The notes under the pieces: model-generated
What the model saw: only the letters and a program-made list of their open reading frames with translations
What the model was told of the DNA's origin: nothing
Database searches by the model: none
Shown: positions 27,024 to 34,235 of the stretch, one piece after another
Layout of the letters: each line of letters starts with the position of its first letter
Numbering within the stretch: position 1 is the stretch's first letter
Made by a program: the position numbers and the translations under genes
Assembly: GCF_000972785.3 (NCBI RefSeq)
Contig: NZ_CP011253.3
Coordinates: forward strand, 1,116,001-1,180,000
Source: Pandoraea oxalativorans
GTDB taxonomy: Bacteria > Pseudomonadota > Gammaproteobacteria > Burkholderiales > Burkholderiaceae
Length of the DNA: 64,000 bases
Direction: 5' to 3'

Positions 27024-28856
27024 TCAGCGACGTTTGGGGCCGAGGTGCAGCATGCGCTCGCGCACTTCCTCTTCCGAGCGCCAGTGTTCGGCCGGTTTGA
27101 CGAGGTCGCTGCGGCTGATGATGCCGATGAGTGTGCGTGAGGCGGCGTCGCTCACGACCGGCAGACGCTCCAGATGGTGTGCGGCGAAGCGGGCCGACAC
27201 GATGCGTCCGGTTTCGGACGGCAGGGCGACGAGCGGCGGATTCACGCCGTAGAGCTGGCCAAGCGTTTGCAGCCCCTGTGCTTGCGCCCGGGTGAGTGCC
27301 TGACGGTCGACCATGCCGAGCACGGCGCGCGACGCGTCGATCACCGGGTAGGCGCGGTGACGTTGCGTTGCCCCGAAGGCGCGTTGCGCCGCTTCGTCGA
27401 TGGTCATGTCGGCGACAAGCGCTTCCGGTTCGGGCGTCATCAATTCGCCGACGTGAAGACGTTCCAGCGGATCGACGCCGTACTCGCGATGGATGTGACG
27501 CCCGCGCCGCGCAATCTTCTCCGTCATGATCGAGCGCGGCATGATCCAGATCGTCACGCCATACGACACGCCACAGGTCAGCAACAACGGCAGCAGCGCA
27601 TTGACGTCGTGCGTGAGTCCCAACGCGAAGACGATGGCCGTGAGCGGGGCGCCGAGCACGCCCGCGAGGGTGGCGGCCATGCACACGAGCGCCCACAAGG
27701 TGATATCGCCGCCTGGCAGAATCGGTGCGAGCAACGTCCCCAGACCGGCGCCGATCATAAGCAACGGGGCGAGCACGCCGCCGGAGGTGCAAGAGCCGAG
27801 CGCAATCGCCCAGATCAGCGCCTTGACGAGCAGCAACGCCGCTGCCGCATGCAGCGTGAAGTGACCGGCGAGCAGGTCGGCGATCACGTCATAACCCACA
27901 CCCAGCGCGCGCGGTTCGAGATAGCCCCCGACGCCCACGGCGAGGCCACCGATGGCTGGCCACCACATCCAGTGCACGGGGAGTTTGTGGAAGGCGTCTT
28001 CGATGGCGTACAGCGCGCGCGACATTCCCGCTGAGAGCAGCCCGGCGCACACGCCCGCGATCACACACGACATCAGTGCAATCGGAGAGACGGCGGGCGT
28101 CGCCATGGGGAAGAGCGGCCCGGCTTCGAGCAACAACGGCCGCGCAAAACCGGCCACAGCACAGGCCACGATCACCGGCAGCAGACTGCGCGGACGCCAT
28201 TCGAACAGCAATAGTTCGACGGCGAGCAGCACCGCCGCCACCGGCGTGCCGAACACAGCCGTCATGCCCGCAGTCGCGCCCGCTACGAGCAGGGTCTTGC
28301 GTTCGGCGGCGCTCAGGTGGAAGTACTGCGCGATGAGCGAGCCGATGGCCCCGCCCGTCATGATGATCGGACCTTCCGCGCCGAACGGTCCGCCGCTACC
28401 AATCACGATGCCCGACGACAGCGGTTTGAGCACGGCCACGCGCGGTGACATCTTGCTCTTGCCGAAGAGAATCGCTTCGATCGCTTCCGGAATCCCGTGA
28501 CCACGAATCTTGTCGCTGCCGAAGCGTGCCATGGCGCCCACGATCAGACCGCCGATGACCGGCAGCACGATGACCATGGCACCGAGCGGGTGACCCGCAG
28601 GCGAGTGCGGCGCGAACGAGAGCGTCTGATAGAAGAAGAGGTTGGTGAAGCCCTGAATCAGGTTCAGCAGCAACCAGGCGGCGGGCACGCCGCACAAGCC
28701 GATAACGGCGGCCAGTGCGATGAGGCGCGGCAGTCCCGGCGCGCGCGCGAAGTCGCGGGCGTGTTCCGGCAAGGCCATGGGCGCGAGCGGTGAGCGATGG
28801 GCGCTCGACGCTTGCGTCGAAGTCGGTTGAGAAGTCGGTTGAGAAGCGGATGCCAT
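27024..28856 (-). CDS. ClC-family chloride channel/antiporter with C-terminal CBS pair
   Basis: The 610-residue membrane protein has about ten hydrophobic helices. The ClC filter motifs are GSGGPFGAEGP, which includes the gating Glu, and GSCTSGGVLAP. Two CBS domains follow at about 470-605. Bacterial ClC proteins with the gating Glu are usually Cl-/H+ exchangers, which would suit acid or ionic stress. ATG 28856 (MASASQPTS) is favoured because the upstream frame extension is Arg-rich and overlaps the marR gene. It follows that marR gene by 14 bases, so the two are likely co-transcribed. Confidence 0.88.
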   Translation of the reverse strand: MASASQPTSQPTSTQASSAHRSPLAPMALPEHARDFARAPGLPRLIALAAVIGLCGVPAAWLLLNLIQGFTNLFFYQTLSFAPHSPAGHPLGAMVIVLPVIGGLIVGAMARFGSDKIRGHGIPEAIEAILFGKSKMSPRVAVLKPLSSGIVIGSGGPFGAEGPIIMTGGAIGSLIAQYFHLSAAERKTLLVAGATAGMTAVFGTPVAAVLLAVELLLFEWRPRSLLPVIVACAVAGFARPLLLEAGPLFPMATPAVSPIALMSCVIAGVCAGLLSAGMSRALYAIEDAFHKLPVHWMWWPAIGGLAVGVGGYLEPRALGVGYDVIADLLAGHFTLHAAAALLLVKALIWAIALGSCTSGGVLAPLLMIGAGLGTLLAPILPGGDITLWALVCMAATLAGVLGAPLTAIVFALGLTHDVNALLPLLLTCGVSYGVTIWIMPRSIMTEKIARRGRHIHREYGVDPLERLHVGELMTPEPEALVADMTIDEAAQRAFGATQRHRAYPVIDASRAVLGMVDRQALTRAQAQGLQTLGQLYGVNPPLVALPSETGRIVSARFAAHHLERLPVVSDAASRTLIGIISRSDLVKPAEHWRSEEEVRERMLHLGPKRR

Positions 28857-28870
28857 GACAGTCTCGGGGA

Positions 28871-29308
28871 TCACAGATGAACGCCACGAATGTGGAAGAT
28901 GTCCGCAAACGTGCTCAATTCGTTGCGGTGCTGTGCGGCGAGTTTTGCGAGACAGGCTTCTCCGGTCGGCGAGAGATGCACCTCGACCACGCGCCGGTCG
29001 CTCTCGTTCTGGCGGCGGGTCACGAGCCCCGCCTTTTCGCAACGCGCGACGAGCGCCACCACGCTATGGTGCACCGCCTGCAGGCGCTCGGCCAATTCAC
29101 TGATGGACGCCCACTCGCGTCCCGGGATACCTTTGACGTGCAGCAATAACAGGTACTGCTGGGGCGTAATGCCCCCTTCGCGTGCCGCCGTCTCGCTGAA
29201 ATTGAGGAAGCGGCGCAGGCGATAGCGAAACTCGGAGAGCGCTTCGAAATCGCTCTTGGTCAGCGCGTCACCTGTGATCGGTGCGTTCGGCGGAGTCGAT
29301 GCAGTCAT
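28871..29308 (-). CDS. MarR-family regulator of the clc operon
   Basis: The 145-residue MarR winged-helix protein has the DNA-binding segment SISELAERLQAVHHSVVALVARCEKAGLV and the wing (RRQNESDRRVVEVHL). It is the first gene of a two-gene unit with the ClC transporter. An AT-rich 8-bp inverted repeat at 29351-29373, just upstream of its start, is a likely autoregulatory operator. The effector is unknown. Confidence 0.85.
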   Translation of the reverse strand: MTASTPPNAPITGDALTKSDFEALSEFRYRLRRFLNFSETAAREGGITPQQYLLLLHVKGIPGREWASISELAERLQAVHHSVVALVARCEKAGLVTRRQNESDRRVVEVHLSPTGEACLAKLAAQHRNELSTFADIFHIRGVHL

Positions 29309-29350
29309 AAGTCGGCCGTCAGGTAAATGGGATGTGTCCGAAAACCAAAA

Positions 29351-29373
29351 AATATATCACATCACGATATATT
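29351..29373. promoter_or_regulatory. AT-rich inverted repeat, likely operator of the marR-clc unit
   Basis: AATATATC (29351-29358) and GATATATT (29366-29373) are a perfect 8-bp inverted repeat with a 7-base spacer. It lies 43 bases upstream of the marR start codon. Size and symmetry suit a MarR dimer. Confidence 0.6.
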
Positions 29374-29558
29374 CGCTCGCTGTTAGGGATAGCCGGGGTG
29401 ACAATTCGCCACCGATGCGTGCAGAATCGCGAAAAAACGAGACTCAGTAGTGACTGGAAACTCGATCCCCGCCAAGACGTAGCCGTGCCGGCGTGCTGTT
29501 CACCGGGAACCGGCGACGGACGTCTTCCAAGCGGGCCGACCTCTGACAGGGAGGAGAC

Positions 29559-29801
29559 ATGGCTTCCACGGTCCGACGCCGCTGGCGTACGGGTACGTTG
29601 TTGTTGCTGTCGGTGGCACTTGGTTCGACCGTTGCCGCTTATCACTACGCCACCGGATTCGAGATCGGTGGCGGTGTTTTTCAGCAGATTGGCTTCGGGC
29701 GTCAGGGCGCGTCGTCCGGCCATGCCGCGCATGCGCGCGGTGCGCCGTCGCGCTGTTCCGGGAACGATTGCCGGGACGACGGGGAGTCGCCTCCTCGCTG
29801 A
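29559..29801 (+). CDS. Small hypothetical protein with N-terminal membrane or signal helix
   Basis: This 80-residue reading frame begins after GGGAGGAGAC, a good ribosome-binding site. It has a basic start (RRRWR), a hydrophobic segment (about 12-30, LLLLSVALGSTVAAYHY) and a hydrophilic Gly/Ser/Arg-rich tail. I do not recognise the family. The strong ribosome-binding site and the terminator 18 bases after the stop argue that it is real. Confidence 0.5.
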   Translation: MASTVRRRWRTGTLLLLSVALGSTVAAYHYATGFEIGGGVFQQIGFGRQGASSGHAAHARGAPSRCSGNDCRDDGESPPR

Positions 29802-29818
29802 TGTTCGGTAAAGCCTCG

Positions 29819-29846
29819 CCGCACCCCGTTGCAGGGTGCGGTTTTC
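29819..29846 (+). terminator. Rho-independent terminator
   Basis: CCGCACCC (29819-29826) pairs with GGGTGCGG (29834-29841), followed by TTTTCC. It lies after the small hypothetical gene and before the gene fragments that start at 29878. Confidence 0.8.
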
Positions 29847-29877
29847 CTACGCTCTCCTACCTTTATCCGAGCCGTGT

Positions 29878-29923
29878 CAGAACGTGTGACGCATGCCGAT
29901 GGTCATGGCGTTCTGGGTCGCGT
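29878..29923 (-). pseudogene. Porin 3'-end remnant
   Basis: Read on the minus strand, the sequence encodes TQNAMTIGMRHTF followed by TGA. This is the characteristic C-terminus of a beta-proteobacterial trimeric porin, almost the same as in the porin at 8429-9571 (MRHTF). Only about 15 codons remain. The sequence then changes abruptly to an unrelated fragment on the plus strand. I read this as one side of an old deletion or rearrangement joint. Confidence 0.75.
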
Positions 29924-29925
29924 CG

Positions 29926-30067
29926 CGTCCTGATGGGCGTGCAGATGGCGCTGGACGTCTTTATCCCTTCGGTGTCGGGCAAGGCAGCGGTGAGCATGCC
30001 GATCATCGGACCGATTGCGCAGCTCTCGGGCGGCGCACTCGCGTTCGCGGTGGTGATGGGGTATTGA
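29926..30067 (+). pseudogene. YfcC/DcuC-type permease 3'-end remnant
   Basis: The plus strand encodes about 46 residues, including ALDVFIPSVSGKAAVSMPI and GPIAQLSG, ending in a stop at 30065-30067. This resembles the final membrane region of YfcC-family (C4-dicarboxylate or amino-acid carrier) permeases, where FIPSGSGxA is conserved. No start or upstream membrane helices exist. It abuts the porin remnant on the opposite strand, so both are debris. Confidence 0.65.
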
Positions 30068-30326
30068 GTGGTTTGCGTAGGGCTTTGTGAAAAGCCCAGA
30101 GATTTCTGATTTTCGTTTCGAAGGCATGGGGTTGTCGGAAGCCTCTGGCGCGTGCCGGACACCGTCGTTTCCGGGGAGAAGCGTTTTACATCATGTTCCC
30201 CAGAGCAAATGCTTGCGTCGCACAGATGATTGCTTCACGTACGCTCATGACTCCTTCAACCGCTTGGTGATGGCATAGCACGCGGACTTCGCGTCGCGAT
30301 CCTTGCAGAATTCAACGAGTCACGAG
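30068..30326. other. Intergenic stretch of the island, nothing assigned
   Basis: A short stem (GGGCTTT 30080-30086, AAAGCCC 30091-30097) without a U-run may be the old terminator of the permease fragment. The rest has lower GC than the neighbours and no reading frame that I can support. Confidence 0.5.
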
Positions 30327-30526
30327 ATGAGCGAGCTTCGCCCCACACAATCCCCCCTCCTTAAGCAATATCTCCAGCGAGTCGACGCCTTGCTTCGCGA
30401 CGCGACTCAGTGGTGCCAACGCCACGGGCTGGAGGTTGAAGTCCGACCGCATGCGCTGAACGAGCAACGAGAAGGCGAGTATGAAGTCCCCTCCTTGCAC
30501 ATCTCACGAGGCGGAAAATTGTTGGG
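30327..30526 (+). pseudogene. Unknown gene, 5' part, split by IS110-family element
   Basis: From ATG 30327 the frame encodes about 66 residues (MSELRPTQSPLLKQYLQRVD at the start, later YEVPSLHISRGGKLL) and then runs into the IS element, where it meets a stop at 30537. The 3' part resumes after the element in the same codon phase (31814-32099). Joining 30526 to 31814 restores a single frame of about 160 residues with GKLLGQLIPKASDV across the joint. I do not recognise the family. It overlaps the HEPN gene at its far end, so it is the first gene of a two-gene unit. Confidence 0.6.
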
Positions 30527-30571
30527 AAACTCAGTCTAAGATCGGCTTTGAACGTCGGTCCGATCTGACCC

Positions 30572-30605
30572 TTGCTGGGATTGGCGAAGCTGCCTTTGAG
30601 TTGAC
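30572..30605 (+). ncRNA. Candidate bridge-RNA target-binding loop in the IS110 left end
   Basis: TTGCTGGG (30572-30579) matches the left target flank TTGTTGGG (30519-30526) with one mismatch. GAGTTGAC (30598-30605) is the exact reverse complement of GTCAACTC at the right junction (31813-31820). Left-sense and right-antisense guides on either side of an 18-base segment that contains a small GGC/GCC stem are the arrangement described for IS110-family (IS621) bridge RNAs. The full RNA would lie within about 30534-30741. Confidence 0.4.
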
Positions 30606-30741
30606 CTGTCGATCGATCTCCGACGTTCCCCGAGCGTTGCCGGGCCCAGCGTTTGTGACCTAATAGGAGCTTTGTTCTGCACCATGAGTGTCCTGTCCAG
30701 CGAATGGGGTTGGCGATGCGTCCACTTCTTGGGAAACAAAT

Positions 30742-31803
30742 ATGGACGATCGAGCGATTGAAGGCGAAGTCATTCTGGGCGTCGATACGCATCTCGATAC
30801 CCATGTCGGTGCATTAATTAGTGAAACAGGGAAACTCGTTGGAACCCTGTCAGTCGCGGCCGAAACTACGGGGTATCTCAAGCTTCTGACTTGGGCGAAC
30901 TCATTGGGGCATGTTCGGCGCGCCGGAGTTGAAGGGACCGGCACATATGGCGCAGGTCTTGCCCGAGTGTTGCGAGATCATGATATCGATGTACTGGAGG
31001 TCAATCGCCCTGATCGTGCAGCGCGTCGATCACGAGGAAAATCTGATCCGACTGATGCGGAAAATGCTGCGAGAGCGGTCCTCGCTGGACGAGCCACTGC
31101 GATTCCCAAAGAGCAGTCGGGCGCGGCTGAGGCAATGCGAACTGTATCAGTTGCACGTCGCAGTGCCGTCAAGGCGAAGACACAGGCGATAAACCAATTG
31201 CGAGCCTTGCTGGTGAGTGCGCCGCAAGACATCCGCGAACGGCTTCTGAGGACGAAGACTTCGGAATGCGTTGCTAACTGCGCGAAGCTGCGTTCGTTGG
31301 GAGGTGCACCAATGTTGCAGGCATTGGCGACTACGTTGCGCCTGCTAGCAAAGCGCTACCTCGCGCTCGCGGAGGAACTCTCAACGCTCGATGCGATGCT
31401 CGAACACTTAACACAAAGACATGCCAGAAGGCTTCGAGAGCGATTCGGCGTTGGACCTCAAACGGCAGCAGTGCTTGTCGCCGTTGCTGGCGACAACCCG
31501 GAGCGCTTGAAAAGCGATGCGGCGCTCGCTGCACTTTGTGGCACGAGTCCGTTGCAAGCCTCCTCTGGCAAGACAGTCCGACATCGCTTGAACCGTGGGG
31601 GTGATCGAGCAGCGAACAATGCCCTGTGGACCATAGCGATGGTGCGCATGCGCAGTGATCCGAGAACTCGAGCATACGTCGAGCGCCGAACCAAAGAAGG
31701 TATGTCGAACAAGGAAATTCACCGCTGTCTGAAGCGCTATATCGTCAGAGAATTGTACCCACTCATTCTTGCCGATCTAGCCGATTCAGCGAGTGCTTCT
31801 TGA
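30742..31803 (+). CDS. IS110-family transposase (DEDD recombinase)
   Basis: The 353-residue protein has the RuvC-like DEDD domain (D15 in GVDTHLDTH, E64 in EGTGTYG, D102 and D105 in SDPTDAENAA). It also has the C-terminal Tnp20 domain with a Ser in GTSPLQASSGKTVRHRL. ATG 30742 follows TTGGGAAAC. The length is normal and the frame intact, so the enzyme may be active. It has lower GC and different codon use from the flanking core genes. Confidence 0.92.
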   Translation: MDDRAIEGEVILGVDTHLDTHVGALISETGKLVGTLSVAAETTGYLKLLTWANSLGHVRRAGVEGTGTYGAGLARVLRDHDIDVLEVNRPDRAARRSRGKSDPTDAENAARAVLAGRATAIPKEQSGAAEAMRTVSVARRSAVKAKTQAINQLRALLVSAPQDIRERLLRTKTSECVANCAKLRSLGGAPMLQALATTLRLLAKRYLALAEELSTLDAMLEHLTQRHARRLRERFGVGPQTAAVLVAVAGDNPERLKSDAALAALCGTSPLQASSGKTVRHRLNRGGDRAANNALWTIAMVRMRSDPRTRAYVERRTKEGMSNKEIHRCLKRYIVRELYPLILADLADSASAS

Positions 31804-31813
31804 CATAGGAGCG

Positions 31814-32099
31814 TCAACTCATTCCAAAAGCGTCCGACGTCATCGCAGGCGACGGACTTGCCATTATCGATGGAGGGGTCAATTTCCATCATCTCGTTTT
31901 CTACGGCGACTACGACCCGGGGTTCAAGTCGGCGACGATGATGACGGATCAACCTGGACGTCCGCTCAGAGCGCGGGTCATACGAAGAGTGAACGAGCAA
32001 GGATGGTATTGGATCGAGTCGAGGGTGCGTCGCGCGGTGCTCGTTGATGAAGCACTGTTTATCGACTTGCTTGCGGACGTTAGCGGCTATGACCTTTAA
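31814..32099 (+). pseudogene. Unknown gene, 3' part, beyond the IS110-family element
   Basis: The continuation of the gene begun at 30327 encodes about 95 residues (QLIPKASDVIAGDGLAIIDG, then VFYGDYDPGFKSATMMTDQ and WYWIESRVRRAVLVDEALF) and ends at TAA 32097-32099. Its last 11 bases overlap the start of the HEPN-domain gene, so the two were one translational unit. Within TA-like pairs, the gene before a HEPN toxin is often the antitoxin or partner. That role is only an inference here. Confidence 0.6.
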
Positions 32100-32706
32100 C
32101 AACCCGATGGAAGCTGTCTACAAGGCATATCTGCTGTCGCGTGAAGGTCTCTTCGCTGTAGAGCGCATTGCGAGTGAAAACAGCGACCTACCCATCTCAT
32201 GGGCCGGGATGTTGAGCACCGAGCGCAAGGACATGGGAGCAGCCTTGGTGAGTGCAACGCGGCAGGCAGACGACCTCGCGGTTTTCGCCCTTCTTGCTAC
32301 ATTCGAGCGATACGTCATCGAGCGGTTGCAGATGGCCAATGAACGGCTGGCGTCCGGACATCCTTCGGGATATTCGCGCAAGCTTGCCGAGAAGTTCAAG
32401 GCAGAGGTCGAGTACTGGCGATTCGACGAGATTCTCGACCTATTCAAACCGGAGTTGGACGTGGATCTCGTCGGACGCGTGAAGCAGATCAAAAGGTACC
32501 GCGACTGGATCGCGCATCGGAACAGCAATAAGACACCGCCCTCCCAAGCGGCCCCGGGCGCAGTGTTTGAGGTGCTGAGCAAGGTCGCAATCGAGATCGA
32601 TCAAACGCACGCCTTTCCAAGCACGGTCCATCGGGATGCGGCGACTAATCAGCGGAGCAGAATCAACGTTTGCCGCGACCCTTCGCCGGTTCACTTGCAG
32701 GCCTAA
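32089..32706 (+). CDS. HEPN-domain protein, putative RNase toxin
   Basis: The 205-residue, largely helical protein carries the HEPN RNase signature R-x4-H in YRDWIAHRN (R138, H143), at the end of a helical bundle (ATFERYVIERL and EILDLFKPELDV before it). HEPN proteins with this motif are RNases in toxin-antitoxin and abortive-infection systems. The start overlaps the upstream split gene by 11 bases. The last residues are read across the 3' end of rhlE on the other strand (32663-32706), so the C-terminus is probably not native. With its partner gene broken, the protein is either inactive or uncontrolled. Confidence 0.65.
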   Translation: MTFNNPMEAVYKAYLLSREGLFAVERIASENSDLPISWAGMLSTERKDMGAALVSATRQADDLAVFALLATFERYVIERLQMANERLASGHPSGYSRKLAEKFKAEVEYWRFDEILDLFKPELDVDLVGRVKQIKRYRDWIAHRNSNKTPPSQAAPGAVFEVLSKVAIEIDQTHAFPSTVHRDAATNQRSRINVCRDPSPVHLQA

Positions 32707-34111
32707 GCAAATTTGCGATCGAGTCTTTCGCAGGCTTGCTGCGCGCCTTTTGTCCGCTGAACGGGTTGCCGCTGGCGGGCTTCGGGGTGTTGCCTGTCGA
32801 TGCCGGGCGCTGTGCCGCAGGATTGCGCTTCTTCTCGCCGTGTTGCGGCTGCGCTTTCGTGCTGGGTAGGGGTTGCTTGCCAACGCCGCCTTGCGGAAGG
32901 CTCGGCACCTTCGGCTTCTTCGGCTTTTTCGGTTTCTTGATGATTTGTCCCGTCGCGCTGGTCTCCGGCACACGGTGTTCGGCTTCGAAGCCGGGCGCCT
33001 CCTCGCGACGCAGCGTCTGTTGGATCAGTGCTTCGATGGTGGCCAGTTGGGGTGCTTCGTCGGCACACACTAGCGATACGGCCACGCCGCTCGCGCCCGC
33101 GCGGCCGGTGCGGCCGATGCGGTGCACATAGTCTTGCGCCACGATGGGCAGGTCGACGTTGATGACGAGCGGCAGGTCGTCGATGTCCAGCCCGCGCGCG
33201 GCGACGTCGGTCGCCACCAGCATCTGCACGTCCCCTGTCTTGAAGCGCTCCAGCGCACGCAGTCGTGCCGGTTGCGGCTTGTCGCCGTGAATGGTGTCGA
33301 CCGAATAGCCCGCCTCGTCCAGTACGCCCGCCAGATAGTCCACGCCATTACGCGTCTTGACGAATACCAGCGCATGCTTCCAGTCGTTCTGGGCGACCAG
33401 ATGCATGAAGAGTTCCGGCTTGTTGCGCTTGTCCACCGGGATGACCCATTGCCTGATCTTGCTGGCTGTGACGTTGCGCGGACTCACGCTGATATCGACC
33501 GGCTCGCGCAGAATGTTCGCGGCCATCGCGCGAATGTCGTCGGTGAACGTCGCGGAGAACAACAACGTCTGACGCTGGGGGGGCAGGGCCGCGAATACCG
33601 CGTTGAGTTCGCGTGCGAAACCGAGATCCAGCATTCGGTCGGCTTCGTCGAGCACCAGTGTCTGAACCTGATCGAACTGCACGGCGTTCTGGCGATTCAA
33701 ATCCAGCAGACGACCCGGCGTCGCCACAAGCACATCCACGCCCTTGCGCAACTTCATCATTTGCGGATTGATACTCACGCCGCCGTAAGCTGCGAGAAAT
33801 CGCAAGCCAAGCCCCTTGCCGTACCCGACGAAGCTTTGCAGCACCTGCTCCGCCAGCTCGCGCGTGGGTACCAGCACCAGCACGCGCGCCCGGTTACTGG
33901 ACACTTTCGGTCCGAGTTGCACGAGGCGCTGCAATAGCGGCAGCGCAAAACCCGCCGTCTTGCCCGTGCCGGTCTGCGCGGCCGCCATGACGTCCTTGCC
34001 CGCGAGGACGGCAGGAATCGCTTTCGCCTGCACCGGCGTAGGTGTCGCGTAGTTGAGATCCTGCAAATTCCGCAGCAACGGATCGATCAGACCCAGCGAG
34101 TCAAAAGACAT
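32663..34111 (-). CDS. rhlE: DEAD-box ATP-dependent RNA helicase
   Basis: The 482-residue protein has the full set of helicase motifs: AQTGTGKT (I), PTRELAEQ (Ia), DEADRML (II), SATF (III) and HRIGRTGR (VI). An unstructured Lys/Pro-rich RNA-binding tail (KKPKKPKKPK and onward) is typical of RhlE. The frame is open well upstream, but MSFDSLGLIDPLL is the family start, giving ATG 34111. It acts on structured RNA in ribosome assembly and RNA decay. Its 3' end overlaps the HEPN gene by 44 bases tail to tail, marking the edge of the foreign segment. Confidence 0.92.
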   Translation of the reverse strand: MSFDSLGLIDPLLRNLQDLNYATPTPVQAKAIPAVLAGKDVMAAAQTGTGKTAGFALPLLQRLVQLGPKVSSNRARVLVLVPTRELAEQVLQSFVGYGKGLGLRFLAAYGGVSINPQMMKLRKGVDVLVATPGRLLDLNRQNAVQFDQVQTLVLDEADRMLDLGFARELNAVFAALPPQRQTLLFSATFTDDIRAMAANILREPVDISVSPRNVTASKIRQWVIPVDKRNKPELFMHLVAQNDWKHALVFVKTRNGVDYLAGVLDEAGYSVDTIHGDKPQPARLRALERFKTGDVQMLVATDVAARGLDIDDLPLVINVDLPIVAQDYVHRIGRTGRAGASGVAVSLVCADEAPQLATIEALIQQTLRREEAPGFEAEHRVPETSATGQIIKKPKKPKKPKVPSLPQGGVGKQPLPSTKAQPQHGEKKRNPAAQRPASTGNTPKPASGNPFSGQKARSKPAKDSIANLLRPASEPAKGRGKR

Positions 34112-34235
34112 GGACGTATTCCGGACGAAAACCCCAATTTTAACGGTTACTGGGCCTAAGACTCTGCATCCGTCGTTCGACCGTTCGACGAGCGCCGATC
34201 CCGGACTTCGCTGTCGCGCGCGGTAATATCCCGCG

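Larger units (their letters stand above)
30527..31813 (+). mobile_element. IS110-family insertion sequence (about 1.29 kb)
   Basis: The boundaries are inferred from reading-frame restoration in the interrupted host gene and are good to about 10 bases. There are no inverted repeats, as expected for this family. The element contains about 210 bases of noncoding left end, the transposase (30742-31803) and about 10 bases of right end. AACTCA occurs at both junctions (30528-30533 and 31816-31821), but using it as the joint breaks the host frame. Confidence 0.7.

Noticed and set aside
30087-30278. Open frame of 63 codons in the island
   Set aside because: It has no ribosome-binding site and no recognisable composition, and it lies in debris between gene fragments.
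30528-31821. AACTCA at both IS110 junctions as a target-site duplication
   Set aside because: Using it as the joint leaves the host gene out of frame (1288 bases is not a multiple of three), and IS110-family elements do not normally make such duplications.
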